From NCBI RefSeq assembly GCF_963677125.1, contig NZ_OY781882.1, positions 4,114,501 to 4,178,500 on the forward strand: DNA of 64,000 bases. The letters run 5' to 3'. This document shows, piece after piece, positions 53,501-61,431 of this stretch. The position numbers were made by a program, and so were the translations under genes. The DNA comes from an uncultured Desulfobacter sp. Its GTDB lineage: Bacteria; Desulfobacterota; Desulfobacteria; Desulfobacterales; Desulfobacteraceae. Positions within the stretch are counted from its first letter, which is position 1. Each line of letters begins with the position of its first letter. A model generated the notes under the pieces. The model worked only from the letters and a program-made list of their open reading frames with translations, was not told the DNA's origin and did no database searches.

Positions 53501-54759
53501 GATTTTTTTGGGTGCCTGGCCACCAGGGTTAGAAATACCCGGATATTTTTCACATGTGCCACATTGCATTTGATCTGCCAGTCTTCCCCGGTGCCTGCGA
53601 TATCCGGGAACTGAAATCCATGGTCCACAGAGCGGTCAATGAAATGGTTGATCAGTTCGATTTCGTCGGTATTGTATACGGCGTCCCCGATTTTATGGAT
53701 GCATTCCAGCACGGTTTCCGGATACCGCCCTTTGTGTTCTTTGAGCAGAGCAAAGGTCTGGTCTACAATGGCCATGTCCTTTTTATAATCCCCCCGCTCT
53801 CCGATCAGGGTGATCAGGGTGCGGTGAATGTCGCCCAAGGCTTCCCTGTGTATGATGGAAAGCCCGGGTGCATGAATAATATAAAATAGAAAGGTCAGCT
53901 TAACATATTTTCCATATACTTTTTCCGGTGCAAAAGAAAAAATTTGTCGGGGTATCTCCCGGAATCGTTTGATATGCTCCCTGTGTCCGGTCAGTTCCAT
54001 CAACGCCGATAAGGTTTTCATGTCATCGGCCGGCAGGTTTTTTATTTGTGCCAAGGCCTGTTGCTGTTTTTCAATCCGATCCCGGGATACCGGCTCCAAA
54101 AGTGTGAGCATATCCGGTCCGCCGCGCCACTCATCTATATTATTTTTCATCCATGCCACAGGGTCATTCTGGTTGAGCCAGAATTCAAAAGAGAGATCAA
54201 AAAAACGAATTAAAAATTTAGTTAAGGCAGATCGTAAATCGGGGTCGTCCGGAAGCGTATCCTTTTGGGTCATCAGCTTGAGCAGGACGTCTGGCTGGTA
54301 ATAGGAACTGACAAAAAAGAAGAAGTCTTCGTCCTTTAGGGACAAAATTCGCTCAATTTCATGGGTTAAGGTGCCATGTAACACGTCAAGACCTTCCGGT
54401 CCGGATTTGGCGATATAATGCAGAATCTGCATGAGATTATCCGCTGCATTGGATTTGATTTCGGAATCGGAGGCGGATTCAAATGCCGAATTAAAAATAT
54501 CACAAAGCAGATTAAGAATCTTTTGGCCATCGGGCTCACTGCTGTATAAATGAAAATAATGAAGGGAGAAATGCCGGGACTCGTTAACAATGAAGGCCCA
54601 GTTCCGGTACGGATGGGATAACTCCTTTAAAAAAGTTTCCAAGCGGTTGATAATACCTACATATCCTTTAAAAAAGTCAAGTAGTAGAAGATACCGATCC
54701 TCAATGGTGACATCTGCCCGGGTATCGGAGAGATTGACTTCAAGGGCTTTTGATTTCAC
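50527..54759 (-). CDS. PEP-synthase-like ATP-grasp/phosphohistidine protein with a large unknown N-terminus
   Basis: 1410 residues from a GTG start with GAGG upstream. Residues 1-900 are mainly helical and match nothing I recognise. From about 905, GNKGLNIIALKRLGIKVPNG begins a PPDK/PEP synthase ATP-binding domain (LLSVRSGSSISQPGMLDSFLN, FTFQGQDAEDVFILQARDL). The protein ends with the swivelling phosphohistidine domain, GGLTSHAAVVAYNLG with His1346. The PEP/pyruvate TIM barrel is missing. The two domains resemble rifampin phosphotransferase or glucan dikinase, where another domain binds the acceptor. Here the N-terminal 900 residues would be that acceptor module (inference). It heads an operon with GAPDH, so a glycolytic or glycogen substrate is possible. 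Confidence 0.78.
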   Translation of the reverse strand: MKSKALEVNLSDTRADVTIEDRYLLLLDFFKGYVGIINRLETFLKELSHPYRNWAFIVNESRHFSLHYFHLYSSEPDGQKILNLLCDIFNSAFESASDSEIKSNAADNLMQILHYIAKSGPEGLDVLHGTLTHEIERILSLKDEDFFFFVSSYYQPDVLLKLMTQKDTLPDDPDLRSALTKFLIRFFDLSFEFWLNQNDPVAWMKNNIDEWRGGPDMLTLLEPVSRDRIEKQQQALAQIKNLPADDMKTLSALMELTGHREHIKRFREIPRQIFSFAPEKVYGKYVKLTFLFYIIHAPGLSIIHREALGDIHRTLITLIGERGDYKKDMAIVDQTFALLKEHKGRYPETVLECIHKIGDAVYNTDEIELINHFIDRSVDHGFQFPDIAGTGEDWQIKCNVAHVKNIRVFLTLVARHPKKSKRLLSALITSLAVGGVFIRDTDLFPRDITTFLNADIAPVYNLVKQLARLLPTFFNEIGAEGELRDISTRLDESVFRRDKLIHFLRKQCHVESSSRIVDFIREVMMFWKTLDKTPLKPYLPPSIYNDIPTRGKYIDGTHAVFRTLAQKKLNTPIDFLAVSQADLEGIIDKTENATDLDRERVKLIIRFHALLNEKYGIENLDLANYVNTHMSQGLPDPRDILHALGETDPENRIGGLLAYMAELKNIILSKEKFAVNESIYHKRHIAVDIPSMYGSYSEAKFDALGMTLRLENLINVLFEDLIDGIDLRLITKPTFVKIFSILTLFRQALALDGIISNKLDTQLEFLKYAINITTCSFTQYLDIFKGFTRAVADAVNDHFNNLHSLNLINLDNRIGRENILEKYLPEGFDPAANMTNTPAAAKMAKKLDQRVADIFFRDRIATSLGLQQLDVFLNRILNTLFRQSERLTQDELSALLNYDPKAAVCSIDAGQLFSSNIIYLGNKGLNIIALKRLGIKVPNGFIITTEVFKCLDLIDNYIPASVNFQQLVAHMLAQLEKAEGKKFGDPDNPLLLSVRSGSSISQPGMLDSFLNVGINEQIAEKIAEKSGNPWFAWDSYRRFIQAYGMVYGIQRDRFDAIISSHKERAGIRFKRYFTGDQMHTVALEYKQLLLDQGIEILESPMDQLFLSIKKVFSSWNSKRAKNYRKIMGISDDWGTAATVQSMVFGNRSRESGSGVVFTHSPKLPGDAIRLWGDFTIGNQGEDVVSGLVKTLPISELQREMEGRGVKISLEERFPLVYEKLKSIVLQLIYEEGWNPQEMEFTFQGQDAEDVFILQARDLSLRDRKKVKRFDAAPDRLEKVQLGQGIGVSGGAMSGRIVFSLEEIDGFRRQDPDTSLILLRNDTVPDDILEIDATDGILTARGGLTSHAAVVAYNLGKTCVVGCKNLICNEEARFCELNGVTMNTGDFISLDGHKGIVYQGQMKISNHLTSI

Positions 54760-54957
54760 GGAAATGACCTCTTTATTTTTCTTAAATGGTGGGTTTTCCC
54801 AAACGTTGTCGACGTCATGGGGATTTCAGCGTTAAGGCATCCAAGGTTGCTGTTGTATTAGATTGCCGCACAACCTTGTTGGAAGTTTTATTAATTAAAG
54901 CATCTTAGTCTATCATGACAGCACTGGTTTGTAACCCTAAGTTTTAGAGTTCGTTTT

Positions 54958-55052
54958 TATATGAAAGTACCAACAAGTTGTTGAGTCTCTTTCGTGTTTT
55001 GTTGTGGGCCGGGCCTATGCGCTGATAGACCAAATCGGCCCATGGCCGTTAT
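54958..55052 (+). repeat. Structured intergenic repeat, copy R9 (best conserved)
   Basis: It begins TATATGAAAGTACC, has central GTGTTTTGTTGTGGGCC, and ends GGCCCATGGCCGTTAT. Stem one is GAAAG/CTTTC enclosing AACA/TGTT; stem two is a perfect TGGGCC/GGCCCA. It lies between the divergent PEP-synthase-like and SLOG-like genes. Confidence 0.85.
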
Positions 55053-55079
55053 GAAATTAATATTTTTTTAATATCTGCC

Positions 55080-55107
55080 TTGACACAGGTTCCAGCTTGC
55101 TTATCTT
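55080..55107 (+). promoter_or_regulatory. Candidate sigma-70 promoter of the SLOG-like gene
   Basis: TTGACA at 55080-55085 is followed after 16 bases by TATCTT at 55102-55107. It lies 28 bases after repeat R9 and about 170 bases before the start codon. Confidence 0.35.
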
Positions 55108-55275
55108 AGTCGATTTTTATAAGATAAAATTTTAATCTATCGAAACATAAATTCAATTGAAAATTAAGATTTAATCCGGCTTTTTAATTTGTGACCAACG
55201 AAGCAATCGGCAAAATTTACGGTTTTCAGTCGGGCACTAATTTGGTGAACATTTAATGTGAGGAGTATAACAACC

Positions 55276-55827
55276 ATGAACAATGATCCGTCTCAATTTA
55301 CACTTTATAGCGGCGGCCACAGAGGCGCTGAAGCCGAATTTGGAAAACTTGCAGAAAAATACGGTGTCAAGGAAGTAAATTTTACCTTTGAAGGAAATGT
55401 GCTTGACAGGGATGAAGGCGCAAAGCTGTTGAATCAGGATGAGCTTGAAAAGGGAAATATCTCAATGGATATTGTCTCAACCCGTCTGGGCAGGTCCTTT
55501 TCAAAGGGCAATAGAATCAGAAAGGTTATCCAGTCCATTTTTCATATGGTCAATAACGGATACCAGATTTTTACCGTGGGGTGGATCCTGCCGGACAAGA
55601 CCGTTAAAGGCGGTACCGGCTGGGGGGTGGAATTGGGAAAATTGTTCAACCGTCCAATATTTGTCTATGAGCAGGACCGGAAGGCCTGGTTTTCCTGGGT
55701 GGATAATGACTGGAAGATGGCCACGCCCGTTATTCACCACAAAACCTTCGCAGGAACCGGCACCCGCAATCTCACCGATGATGCGGCCGCTGCAATGCAG
55801 GATCTGTTTGAGCGCAGTTTCAAATAG
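55276..55827 (+). CDS. SLOG-like nucleotide-binding protein, unknown function
   Basis: 183 residues. LYSGGHRGAEAEFGKLAEKYG near the start and GGTGWGVELGKLFNRPIFVYEQ near residues 120-140 look like the two glycine-rich loops of the SLOG superfamily (YpsA, molybdenum cofactor carrier, LOG-type proteins). These bind nucleotides or ligands. The last third is aromatic (WFSWVDNDW). I cannot give a substrate. The start is the ATG at 55276, with GAGGAG ten bases upstream, not the GTG at 55258. The 3' end overlaps the convergent MFS gene by 8 bases. Confidence 0.6.
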   Translation: MNNDPSQFTLYSGGHRGAEAEFGKLAEKYGVKEVNFTFEGNVLDRDEGAKLLNQDELEKGNISMDIVSTRLGRSFSKGNRIRKVIQSIFHMVNNGYQIFTVGWILPDKTVKGGTGWGVELGKLFNRPIFVYEQDRKAWFSWVDNDWKMATPVIHHKTFAGTGTRNLTDDAAAAMQDLFERSFK

Positions 55828-57031
55828 GTTGTGTTTGACCTGAGATGCTAGGGTTTTTTATACCCAGGCAGATAGCAAAGGCGATGCCCACAAGAACCAG
55901 GATCAGCGCCACCACACCCGGCCAGGCCCACCCGTGATAAATGGTGCCGCCAATGGTGCCGGAGATGCTTGACCCCATATAGTAAAAAAACAGATACAAA
56001 GACGAGGCCTGGGCATGGGAATGGGCGGCAAGCCGTCCCACCCAGGCCGAGGCCACGGAATGGGCCCCGAAAAAACCAGTGGTAAAGAGCACAATTCCCA
56101 GGATCACCAGCCACAAAGAAGATCCCACCGTCAGCACAAGGCCTGCGGTCATAATACCCAGAGCCGAACATAAAACGCGCCGCCGTCCGTAAGTATTTAC
56201 CAGGTTGCCCATCACCGTGGAGCTGACCGATCCAAAGGCATAGGCCAGAAAAATCAAACCGACCTGGGTATGGCTCAGGCCGAAATCACGACCCAGCAGC
56301 CGGAAGGTCACGTAGTTGTAAAGGGTGACAAAGCCCCCCATGCAGCAAAAAGCGATCAGGTACAATCTTCGCAGTCCCGGATTTTTCAGATGATCTGCCA
56401 TGGAGGCAAGCAAGGCCTTGGGCTTGAATGGCTTGCCTGAGAAATTTCGCGAAACCGGCAGACAGACCCAGACCATCAGACCACATACAAAACAGAGCAA
56501 TGCCATGGTCACAAGTGCCCATCGCCAGCCCATCAAATCCGTAAACCAGGCAGTCAGAATCCGGCCCGACATCCCGCCCATGCCGTTACCCGCAATATAA
56601 AGTCCCATGGCCGCGCCCAAGGCCTTCGGCTCAGTCTCTTCGTTCAGATAGGCCATGGCCACCGCCGGCACGCCGGCCAGGATGATGCCCTGCCCCAAAC
56701 GCAGCAAAAGTATGCCTGAAAACGCGTGGTGAATCGCCGCACCAAAGGCCAGGACCGGGGCAAGAATTGAGGCAACAATGATCAATGGCCGTCGGCCTAC
56801 CGCATCGGATAAGGAGCCTGAAAACGGTAGCGTAAAGGCCAGGGAAAAGGTGGCAACGGAGAGCGAAAGACTGGCCATGGCCGGGGTGATACCGTATGCC
56901 TGGACCAGATTGGGAAACAGCGGCTGAAAGTCATAAAGGCTTGCAAAGGTGACAAAGCCGGCCAGAAAAAGCGCCAGGTTGGCCATATAGTATCTGCGGC
57001 TGCCCTTGTGCATGAATCGTGTCTCGTTCAT
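55820..57031 (-). CDS. MFS transporter
   Basis: 403 residues with about twelve membrane helices. The A-like motif GSLSDAVGRRPLIIVAS between helices 2 and 3 marks the major facilitator superfamily. The shape and helix 1 (MANLALFLAGFVTFASLYDF) resemble the YnfM/drug-efflux subgroup. Substrate unknown. It is transcribed divergently from a LysR regulator with a 124-base AT-rich gap, a common pairing in which the regulator controls the transporter. Confidence 0.88.
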   Translation of the reverse strand: MNETRFMHKGSRRYYMANLALFLAGFVTFASLYDFQPLFPNLVQAYGITPAMASLSLSVATFSLAFTLPFSGSLSDAVGRRPLIIVASILAPVLAFGAAIHHAFSGILLLRLGQGIILAGVPAVAMAYLNEETEPKALGAAMGLYIAGNGMGGMSGRILTAWFTDLMGWRWALVTMALLCFVCGLMVWVCLPVSRNFSGKPFKPKALLASMADHLKNPGLRRLYLIAFCCMGGFVTLYNYVTFRLLGRDFGLSHTQVGLIFLAYAFGSVSSTVMGNLVNTYGRRRVLCSALGIMTAGLVLTVGSSLWLVILGIVLFTTGFFGAHSVASAWVGRLAAHSHAQASSLYLFFYYMGSSISGTIGGTIYHGWAWPGVVALILVLVGIAFAICLGIKNPSISGQTQPI

Positions 57032-57155
57032 TTTACCTCCCGTGCTGTGGCTGTTGTTTTCCGTCTATTGCCTGGGCAGGAAAATACTTGCCGCAAGATC
57101 ATAAGTAAAATATATTGTTTTTATTTTAACGATATAATTATTTTATTTATTCATT

Positions 57156-58040
57156 TTGAATGACCGCCAGTTACAAATTTTTAAAGCCGTCTGCCAATGC
57201 CGGAATTTCACCAAAGCCGCAGAACAGCTGCATATTGCCCAGCCCGCTGTCAGCATATCCATACGCAAGCTTGAAGAAGAGATCGGTCTGACGCTGTTCA
57301 ACCGGCAAGAGAAAACCGTCTCCTTAACCCCGGAGGGAAAGCGCCTGCTGACCCACGCCAATCTGATCCTTGATAATTTTAAAGCGGCAGAAGCAGAGAT
57401 GGCCGAGCTTAAGGGATTGGAAAGCGGGGAGGTTAAAATCGGCATCCCGCCTATGATGAGCGCCCATTTTTTTCCGAAAATTATTATGGGGTTTAAGGCG
57501 CGTTATCCAGGCATAAACGTGGCGGTAAACGGAGACGGGGCTGCCAGTATTCACAGAATGATTGCCCATGGACAAATTGACATCGGGGTGATTGCCGGAT
57601 ACAAAATTGCCCACGGCATCGGCCACAAACGGTTTTTGCGCGAGGAGGTTGTGGCCGTGGTTGACACAAACCACCCCTTTGCCTGCAAAAAATCAATCAC
57701 CATTGACGAATACTTTCAACAACCCCTGATCATGTATCCACCCGGTTATTATATGCGCGAGTTGATGGATGATTTGATCAAAGAAAACGGATATACCCCG
57801 GATGTTGTGTTTCAAACCAATTTATTTTCTTTGGTTCGTTCCCTGATTAAAAAGGGCATGGGGATCTCCACTTTTTTAAAAATGGTGGCTGCCGCTGATG
57901 ATGATCTGGCCGCCGTCTCCTTTTCGCCCCCTTTTTTTCTTGATCTTGATATTGCCTGGAAGGAGAACCGTCATTTGTCCCGGGCCAACCAGGCTTTTAT
58001 TGATTATTTGTTGGCCTATAGTGCGCCAACTTTGATTTGA
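57156..58040 (+). CDS. LysR-family regulator divergent from MFS transporter
   Basis: 294 residues. The N-terminal helix-turn-helix is NDRQLQIFKAVCQCRNFTKA with AAEQLHIAQPAVSISIRKLE. The effector domain begins near 90 (VKIGIPPMMSAHFFPKIIMG). It is of the CysB/CbbR/YwbI-like general type. The best start is TTG at 57156, giving the conserved NDRQLQIF opening; no ATG fits. It most likely regulates the neighbouring MFS gene; the co-inducer is unknown. Confidence 0.88.
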   Translation: MNDRQLQIFKAVCQCRNFTKAAEQLHIAQPAVSISIRKLEEEIGLTLFNRQEKTVSLTPEGKRLLTHANLILDNFKAAEAEMAELKGLESGEVKIGIPPMMSAHFFPKIIMGFKARYPGINVAVNGDGAASIHRMIAHGQIDIGVIAGYKIAHGIGHKRFLREEVVAVVDTNHPFACKKSITIDEYFQQPLIMYPPGYYMRELMDDLIKENGYTPDVVFQTNLFSLVRSLIKKGMGISTFLKMVAAADDDLAAVSFSPPFFLDLDIAWKENRHLSRANQAFIDYLLAYSAPTLI

Positions 58041-58080
58041 TGGCGCAGTTCATCTATATCAGGCGAAAACTTTAGTTTTT

Positions 58081-58707
58081 TTAGCAGATATCGACACCCG
58101 CCGCTTTCATCTCTTCTAACGCGGCGTCTGTGGTTTCCGGAGCAACACCCCGGCACAGGTCTTCAATCAGTGTTACATCAAATCCGAGCATTACAGCATC
58201 CATGACCGTTGCCTTGACGCAATAATCTGTTGCCAGTCCGTAGATAATGAGTTTTTTTATACCGGCGTCTTTGAGGATATCGGCCAGGCCGGTCGCTTTT
58301 TTCCCGTCATCGAAGAAACCGGAATAGGAATCAAAGGCCGGATCCATGCCTTTTTTGACAATGGCCGTAAAAAGGGAATCTTCCATCAAAATTTGAGCAC
58401 CAGGACTCTCTTGGACACAATGGGGGGGCCATAATACCTGCTGGCGGCCTTCAATCTCAATGAGGTCATAGGGATTGGCGTTGCTGTGGTTGGAAAAAAA
58501 GGAGATATGATCTGCCGGATGCCAGTCCTGGGTGGCATAGATCGGGTAACCCAGTGCCTTGAGCCGGCGGGTTTCGGCCTCTGCACTATCAAGGTAGGCT
58601 TGGTCTGCACCCCCAACGGCCAGGCTGCCTTGCATGGCCTGGGTAAAATCTGCCTGGATATCCACAACAATAACGGCGGTATAGTCTTGTTTTGTATTTA
58701 TCTGCAT
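58081..58707 (-). CDS. pncA: Nicotinamidase
   Basis: A 208-residue hydrolase converting nicotinamide to nicotinate in NAD salvage. The catalytic triad is visible: Asp16 in VVDIQADF, Lys119 in VKKGMDP and Cys163 in ATDYCVKAT. Metal ligands Asp61, His63 and His67 lie in DWHPADHISF. Length and motifs match the E. coli/Pyrococcus enzyme. AAGGACAG precedes the ATG. It is divergent from pncB, which uses its product; repeat R10 lies between them. Confidence 0.95.
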   Translation of the reverse strand: MQINTKQDYTAVIVVDIQADFTQAMQGSLAVGGADQAYLDSAEAETRRLKALGYPIYATQDWHPADHISFFSNHSNANPYDLIEIEGRQQVLWPPHCVQESPGAQILMEDSLFTAIVKKGMDPAFDSYSGFFDDGKKATGLADILKDAGIKKLIIYGLATDYCVKATVMDAVMLGFDVTLIEDLCRGVAPETTDAALEEMKAAGVDIC

Positions 58708-58760
58708 AAAGTTTCTGTCCTTTTTGAAAATTATACCCTAAGATAATCCTCTTGGTACTT

Positions 58761-58854
58761 TATATGAAAGTCTGTGTAAACTACAGGGATCTTTCAAACT
58801 TTGTTGTGAGCTATGCCTGGCAGCTGATATGTCAGGTTGGCCCATGGCCGTTAT
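58761..58854 (+). repeat. Structured intergenic repeat, copy R10
   Basis: It begins TATATGAAAGTCTG, has central ACTTTGTTGTGAGC, and ends GGCCCATGGCCGTTAT. GAAAG/CTTTC and an inner CTGT..ACAG pair are kept; the second stem is partly mismatched. It fills most of the pncA-pncB divergent gap. Confidence 0.85.
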
Positions 58855-58886
58855 ATACAAAATTTTTTTAGAAATAGTATAGACCC

Positions 58887-60050
58887 ATGATTGAGACGAT
58901 ACTTGACAATGATCTGTATAAATTCACCATGCAGCAGGCTGTGCATCGGTTGTATCCCAAGGCCCGGGTTCGATATGAACTGACGAACCGGGGACAAACC
59001 CCTTTTCCCGAAGGCTTTGACCGCTTGATTAAAGACCGGGTGGCGCAGATGGCGGGGGTAAGTTTGACCCGTGATGAACGATTATGGCTGGAAAAGGCTT
59101 GCCCCTATTTTACAAAAGCCTATCTGGATTATCTGGCCGCATTCCGTTTTGATCCTGACCAGGTGGAAATTTCCCAACAGGGGCCCAGGCTTTCCGTCAG
59201 GGTGGATGGGATCTGGTCCCGGACCATTTTATGGGAAGTGCCGCTGATGGCCATTATTTCAGAAACCTATTTTGAGGTGACCGCTCCTGAAATTTTGTCC
59301 AGGCAGGCCATCCGGGAGCGTAACCAGGCCAAAGCGCAAATGATGGCCGATGCCGGTCTGGCCTTTGCGGATTTTGGGACCCGGCGGCGGTTTTCCGTTA
59401 CCAATCACGCCCATTTTCTTGAGGATGTACTGGCCCTGGACCACCATAGCATGGCCGGTACCTCCAATGTGCATTTTGCCAGAATGTATGGCATTGCCCC
59501 GGTGGGAACCATGGCCCATGAGTGGATTATGTTCCATGGGGCCTTGACCGATTATCCCGCGGCCAATGCCGCAGCCATGGATGCCTGGCTTGATGTGTAT
59601 CCCGATGTGCTGGGCATTGCGCTGACCGATACCTTTACCACAAATAATTTTTTAAAGGCCTTTAACAGTGACCGAGCCAACCGGTTATCCGGTGTCCGCC
59701 ACGATTCCGGAGACCCTGAAACCTTTACCCAAACGATCCTTGCCCATTATAGGGAAAAGGGGATTGATCCGGCGACCAAAGCCATTGTGTTTTCAGACGG
59801 CCTGAATGTGGAACGGGCAATAAAAATTCACAGGTTCTGCCGGGGAGAGGTCAAGGACTCCTATGGTATCGGAACGAATCTGACCAATGATGTCGGCGTT
59901 GCGCCTTTAAATATTGTGATCAAACTCTCCTGGGTGCAGCCGGAACCCGATATGGACGGACGACCGACGGTTAAGTTATCTGATGATCCGGGTAAACATA
60001 CCGGTGATCCCGGGGAGTTGCGGTACTGTCAAAAAGTCCTTGGCCTTTGA
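58887..60050 (+). CDS. pncB: Nicotinate phosphoribosyltransferase
   Basis: 387 residues. It forms nicotinate mononucleotide from nicotinate and PRPP. The opening ETILDNDLYKFTMQQAVHRL and the pieces SNVHFARMYGIAPVGTMAHE, GVRHDSGDPETFT and VFSDGLNVERA are characteristic. With divergent pncA it makes a nicotinamide-to-NaMN salvage pair. The ribosome site is weak; the leader is largely repeat R10, which ends 32 bases before the ATG. Confidence 0.95.
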   Translation: MIETILDNDLYKFTMQQAVHRLYPKARVRYELTNRGQTPFPEGFDRLIKDRVAQMAGVSLTRDERLWLEKACPYFTKAYLDYLAAFRFDPDQVEISQQGPRLSVRVDGIWSRTILWEVPLMAIISETYFEVTAPEILSRQAIRERNQAKAQMMADAGLAFADFGTRRRFSVTNHAHFLEDVLALDHHSMAGTSNVHFARMYGIAPVGTMAHEWIMFHGALTDYPAANAAAMDAWLDVYPDVLGIALTDTFTTNNFLKAFNSDRANRLSGVRHDSGDPETFTQTILAHYREKGIDPATKAIVFSDGLNVERAIKIHRFCRGEVKDSYGIGTNLTNDVGVAPLNIVIKLSWVQPEPDMDGRPTVKLSDDPGKHTGDPGELRYCQKVLGL

Positions 60051-60067
60051 TTTTTTGATCATGAGCC

Positions 60068-61246
60068 TTACTGCTTTGCGGCCCGGGCAAGCTTTTCAAT
60101 GGCAATTTCAATGGTGGCTTCATCTGCCATGGTGTAATTAAGCCGCATGGTGCCTGTGCCCTGGGAGGGGTCTGTATAAAAAAAGCGTCCCGGTACAAAT
60201 GCCACACCGTTTTCCACGGCTTTTTCATACAATGCCAGATCATCCAAGCCCTCAGGGCCGGTCACCCACAAAAACATCCCCCCGTCAGACGGGGTGCAGA
60301 CATATCCTTTGGGCATCATTTTTTCAAGGGCTGCCAGCATGGCCTTTTGCCTGGGTTTGTATAAGTCGATGATCTTGGGCAGATGGGTATCAAGATATCC
60401 GCCTTCCAGATATTCGGCTGCCAGGGCCTGGTTAAAGGTTGAGGTGTGAAGATCCACGCCCTGCTTGATCATGACCAGCCACCGTTGCAAAAATTCGGGT
60501 GCTGCGTAAAACCCGATGCGAAGCCCGGGAGCAAAGACTTTGGACAAGGTGGAGACGTAGATGACATGGTCCGGGGCCAGGGTCTTGATGGCCGGAACGT
60601 CTTCACCCTGGTAACGAAGTGACGAGTAGGGATCATCTTCCACAAGCAGGGCATTGTGTTTTTGGATGATCTCGGCAATCTCCTGCCGTCTTTCAAGGGA
60701 CAGGGTTCGGCCCGTGGGGTTCTGGAATGTGGGAACCAGGTAAATCAGTTTGATAGGCTGGTTTGTCAGCGTTTCATCCAGGGATTGGGGAATCAGCCCC
60801 TGGTCGTCCGTCTCCATGGAGATGTATTCGGGTTCATAGGGATTAAAGGCTGATATGGCGCCAAGGTAGGTGGGGGATTCTACGGCAACCTTGTCCCCTT
60901 TGCTGATCAGAAGTTTGCCCATGGCATCTAAAACGCCCTGGGAGCCGGAGGTGATATTTACCTGATCCGGTGATGCAACAATCCCGCGCCGGGACAAAAG
61001 AACGCTGACCTGTTCGCACAGGGGGGCAAACCCTTCGGTGAGATCATATTGAAACGCACGGGACTGATATTTTGCCATGACCTTTTCAAGCAGCACCCCA
61101 AAAAGATCCATGGGAAAACTTTGCGGGGAAGGAATTCCCCCGGCCAGGGATATAATCCCGGGTTTTGATACCACTTTGAGAATTTCCCGGATGGCATTGG
61201 ACTGCATAAGCCGGGTTCTGTCTGCCAGAAATGACTGATAATCCAT
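60068..61246 (-). CDS. PLP-dependent aminotransferase (2-aminoadipate/aromatic type)
   Basis: A 392-residue fold-type I aminotransferase. The opening ISLAGGIPSPQSFPMDLF, QYDLTEGFAPLCEQV, ITSGSQGVLDAMGKLL, VPTFQNPTGRTLS and the Schiff-base Lys in YVSTLSKVFAPGLRIG match the LysN/KAT-II group. These act on 2-aminoadipate, aromatic or branched amino acids, so the exact substrate is open. AAAGGAAATA precedes the ATG. It is convergent with pncB and transcribed like the downstream-lying kinase genes but with its own gap of 185 bases. Confidence 0.88.
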   Translation of the reverse strand: MDYQSFLADRTRLMQSNAIREILKVVSKPGIISLAGGIPSPQSFPMDLFGVLLEKVMAKYQSRAFQYDLTEGFAPLCEQVSVLLSRRGIVASPDQVNITSGSQGVLDAMGKLLISKGDKVAVESPTYLGAISAFNPYEPEYISMETDDQGLIPQSLDETLTNQPIKLIYLVPTFQNPTGRTLSLERRQEIAEIIQKHNALLVEDDPYSSLRYQGEDVPAIKTLAPDHVIYVSTLSKVFAPGLRIGFYAAPEFLQRWLVMIKQGVDLHTSTFNQALAAEYLEGGYLDTHLPKIIDLYKPRQKAMLAALEKMMPKGYVCTPSDGGMFLWVTGPEGLDDLALYEKAVENGVAFVPGRFFYTDPSQGTGTMRLNYTMADEATIEIAIEKLARAAKQ

Positions 61247-61431
61247 TTTATTTCCTTTTTATTCTGCACGGTCACAAAGGTATAAGTCTCTTAATTCGTA
61301 TAAAATACCTTTGCAAGCTGGTCCTTATTCTCCGGCAACTGCCTTTACAAATTTTGATCAAAAATAACAGCAACACGACAGCTTTAACAGATACAGAATA
61401 TGACTATTTTAATCATAACAGATTTTGTTTT

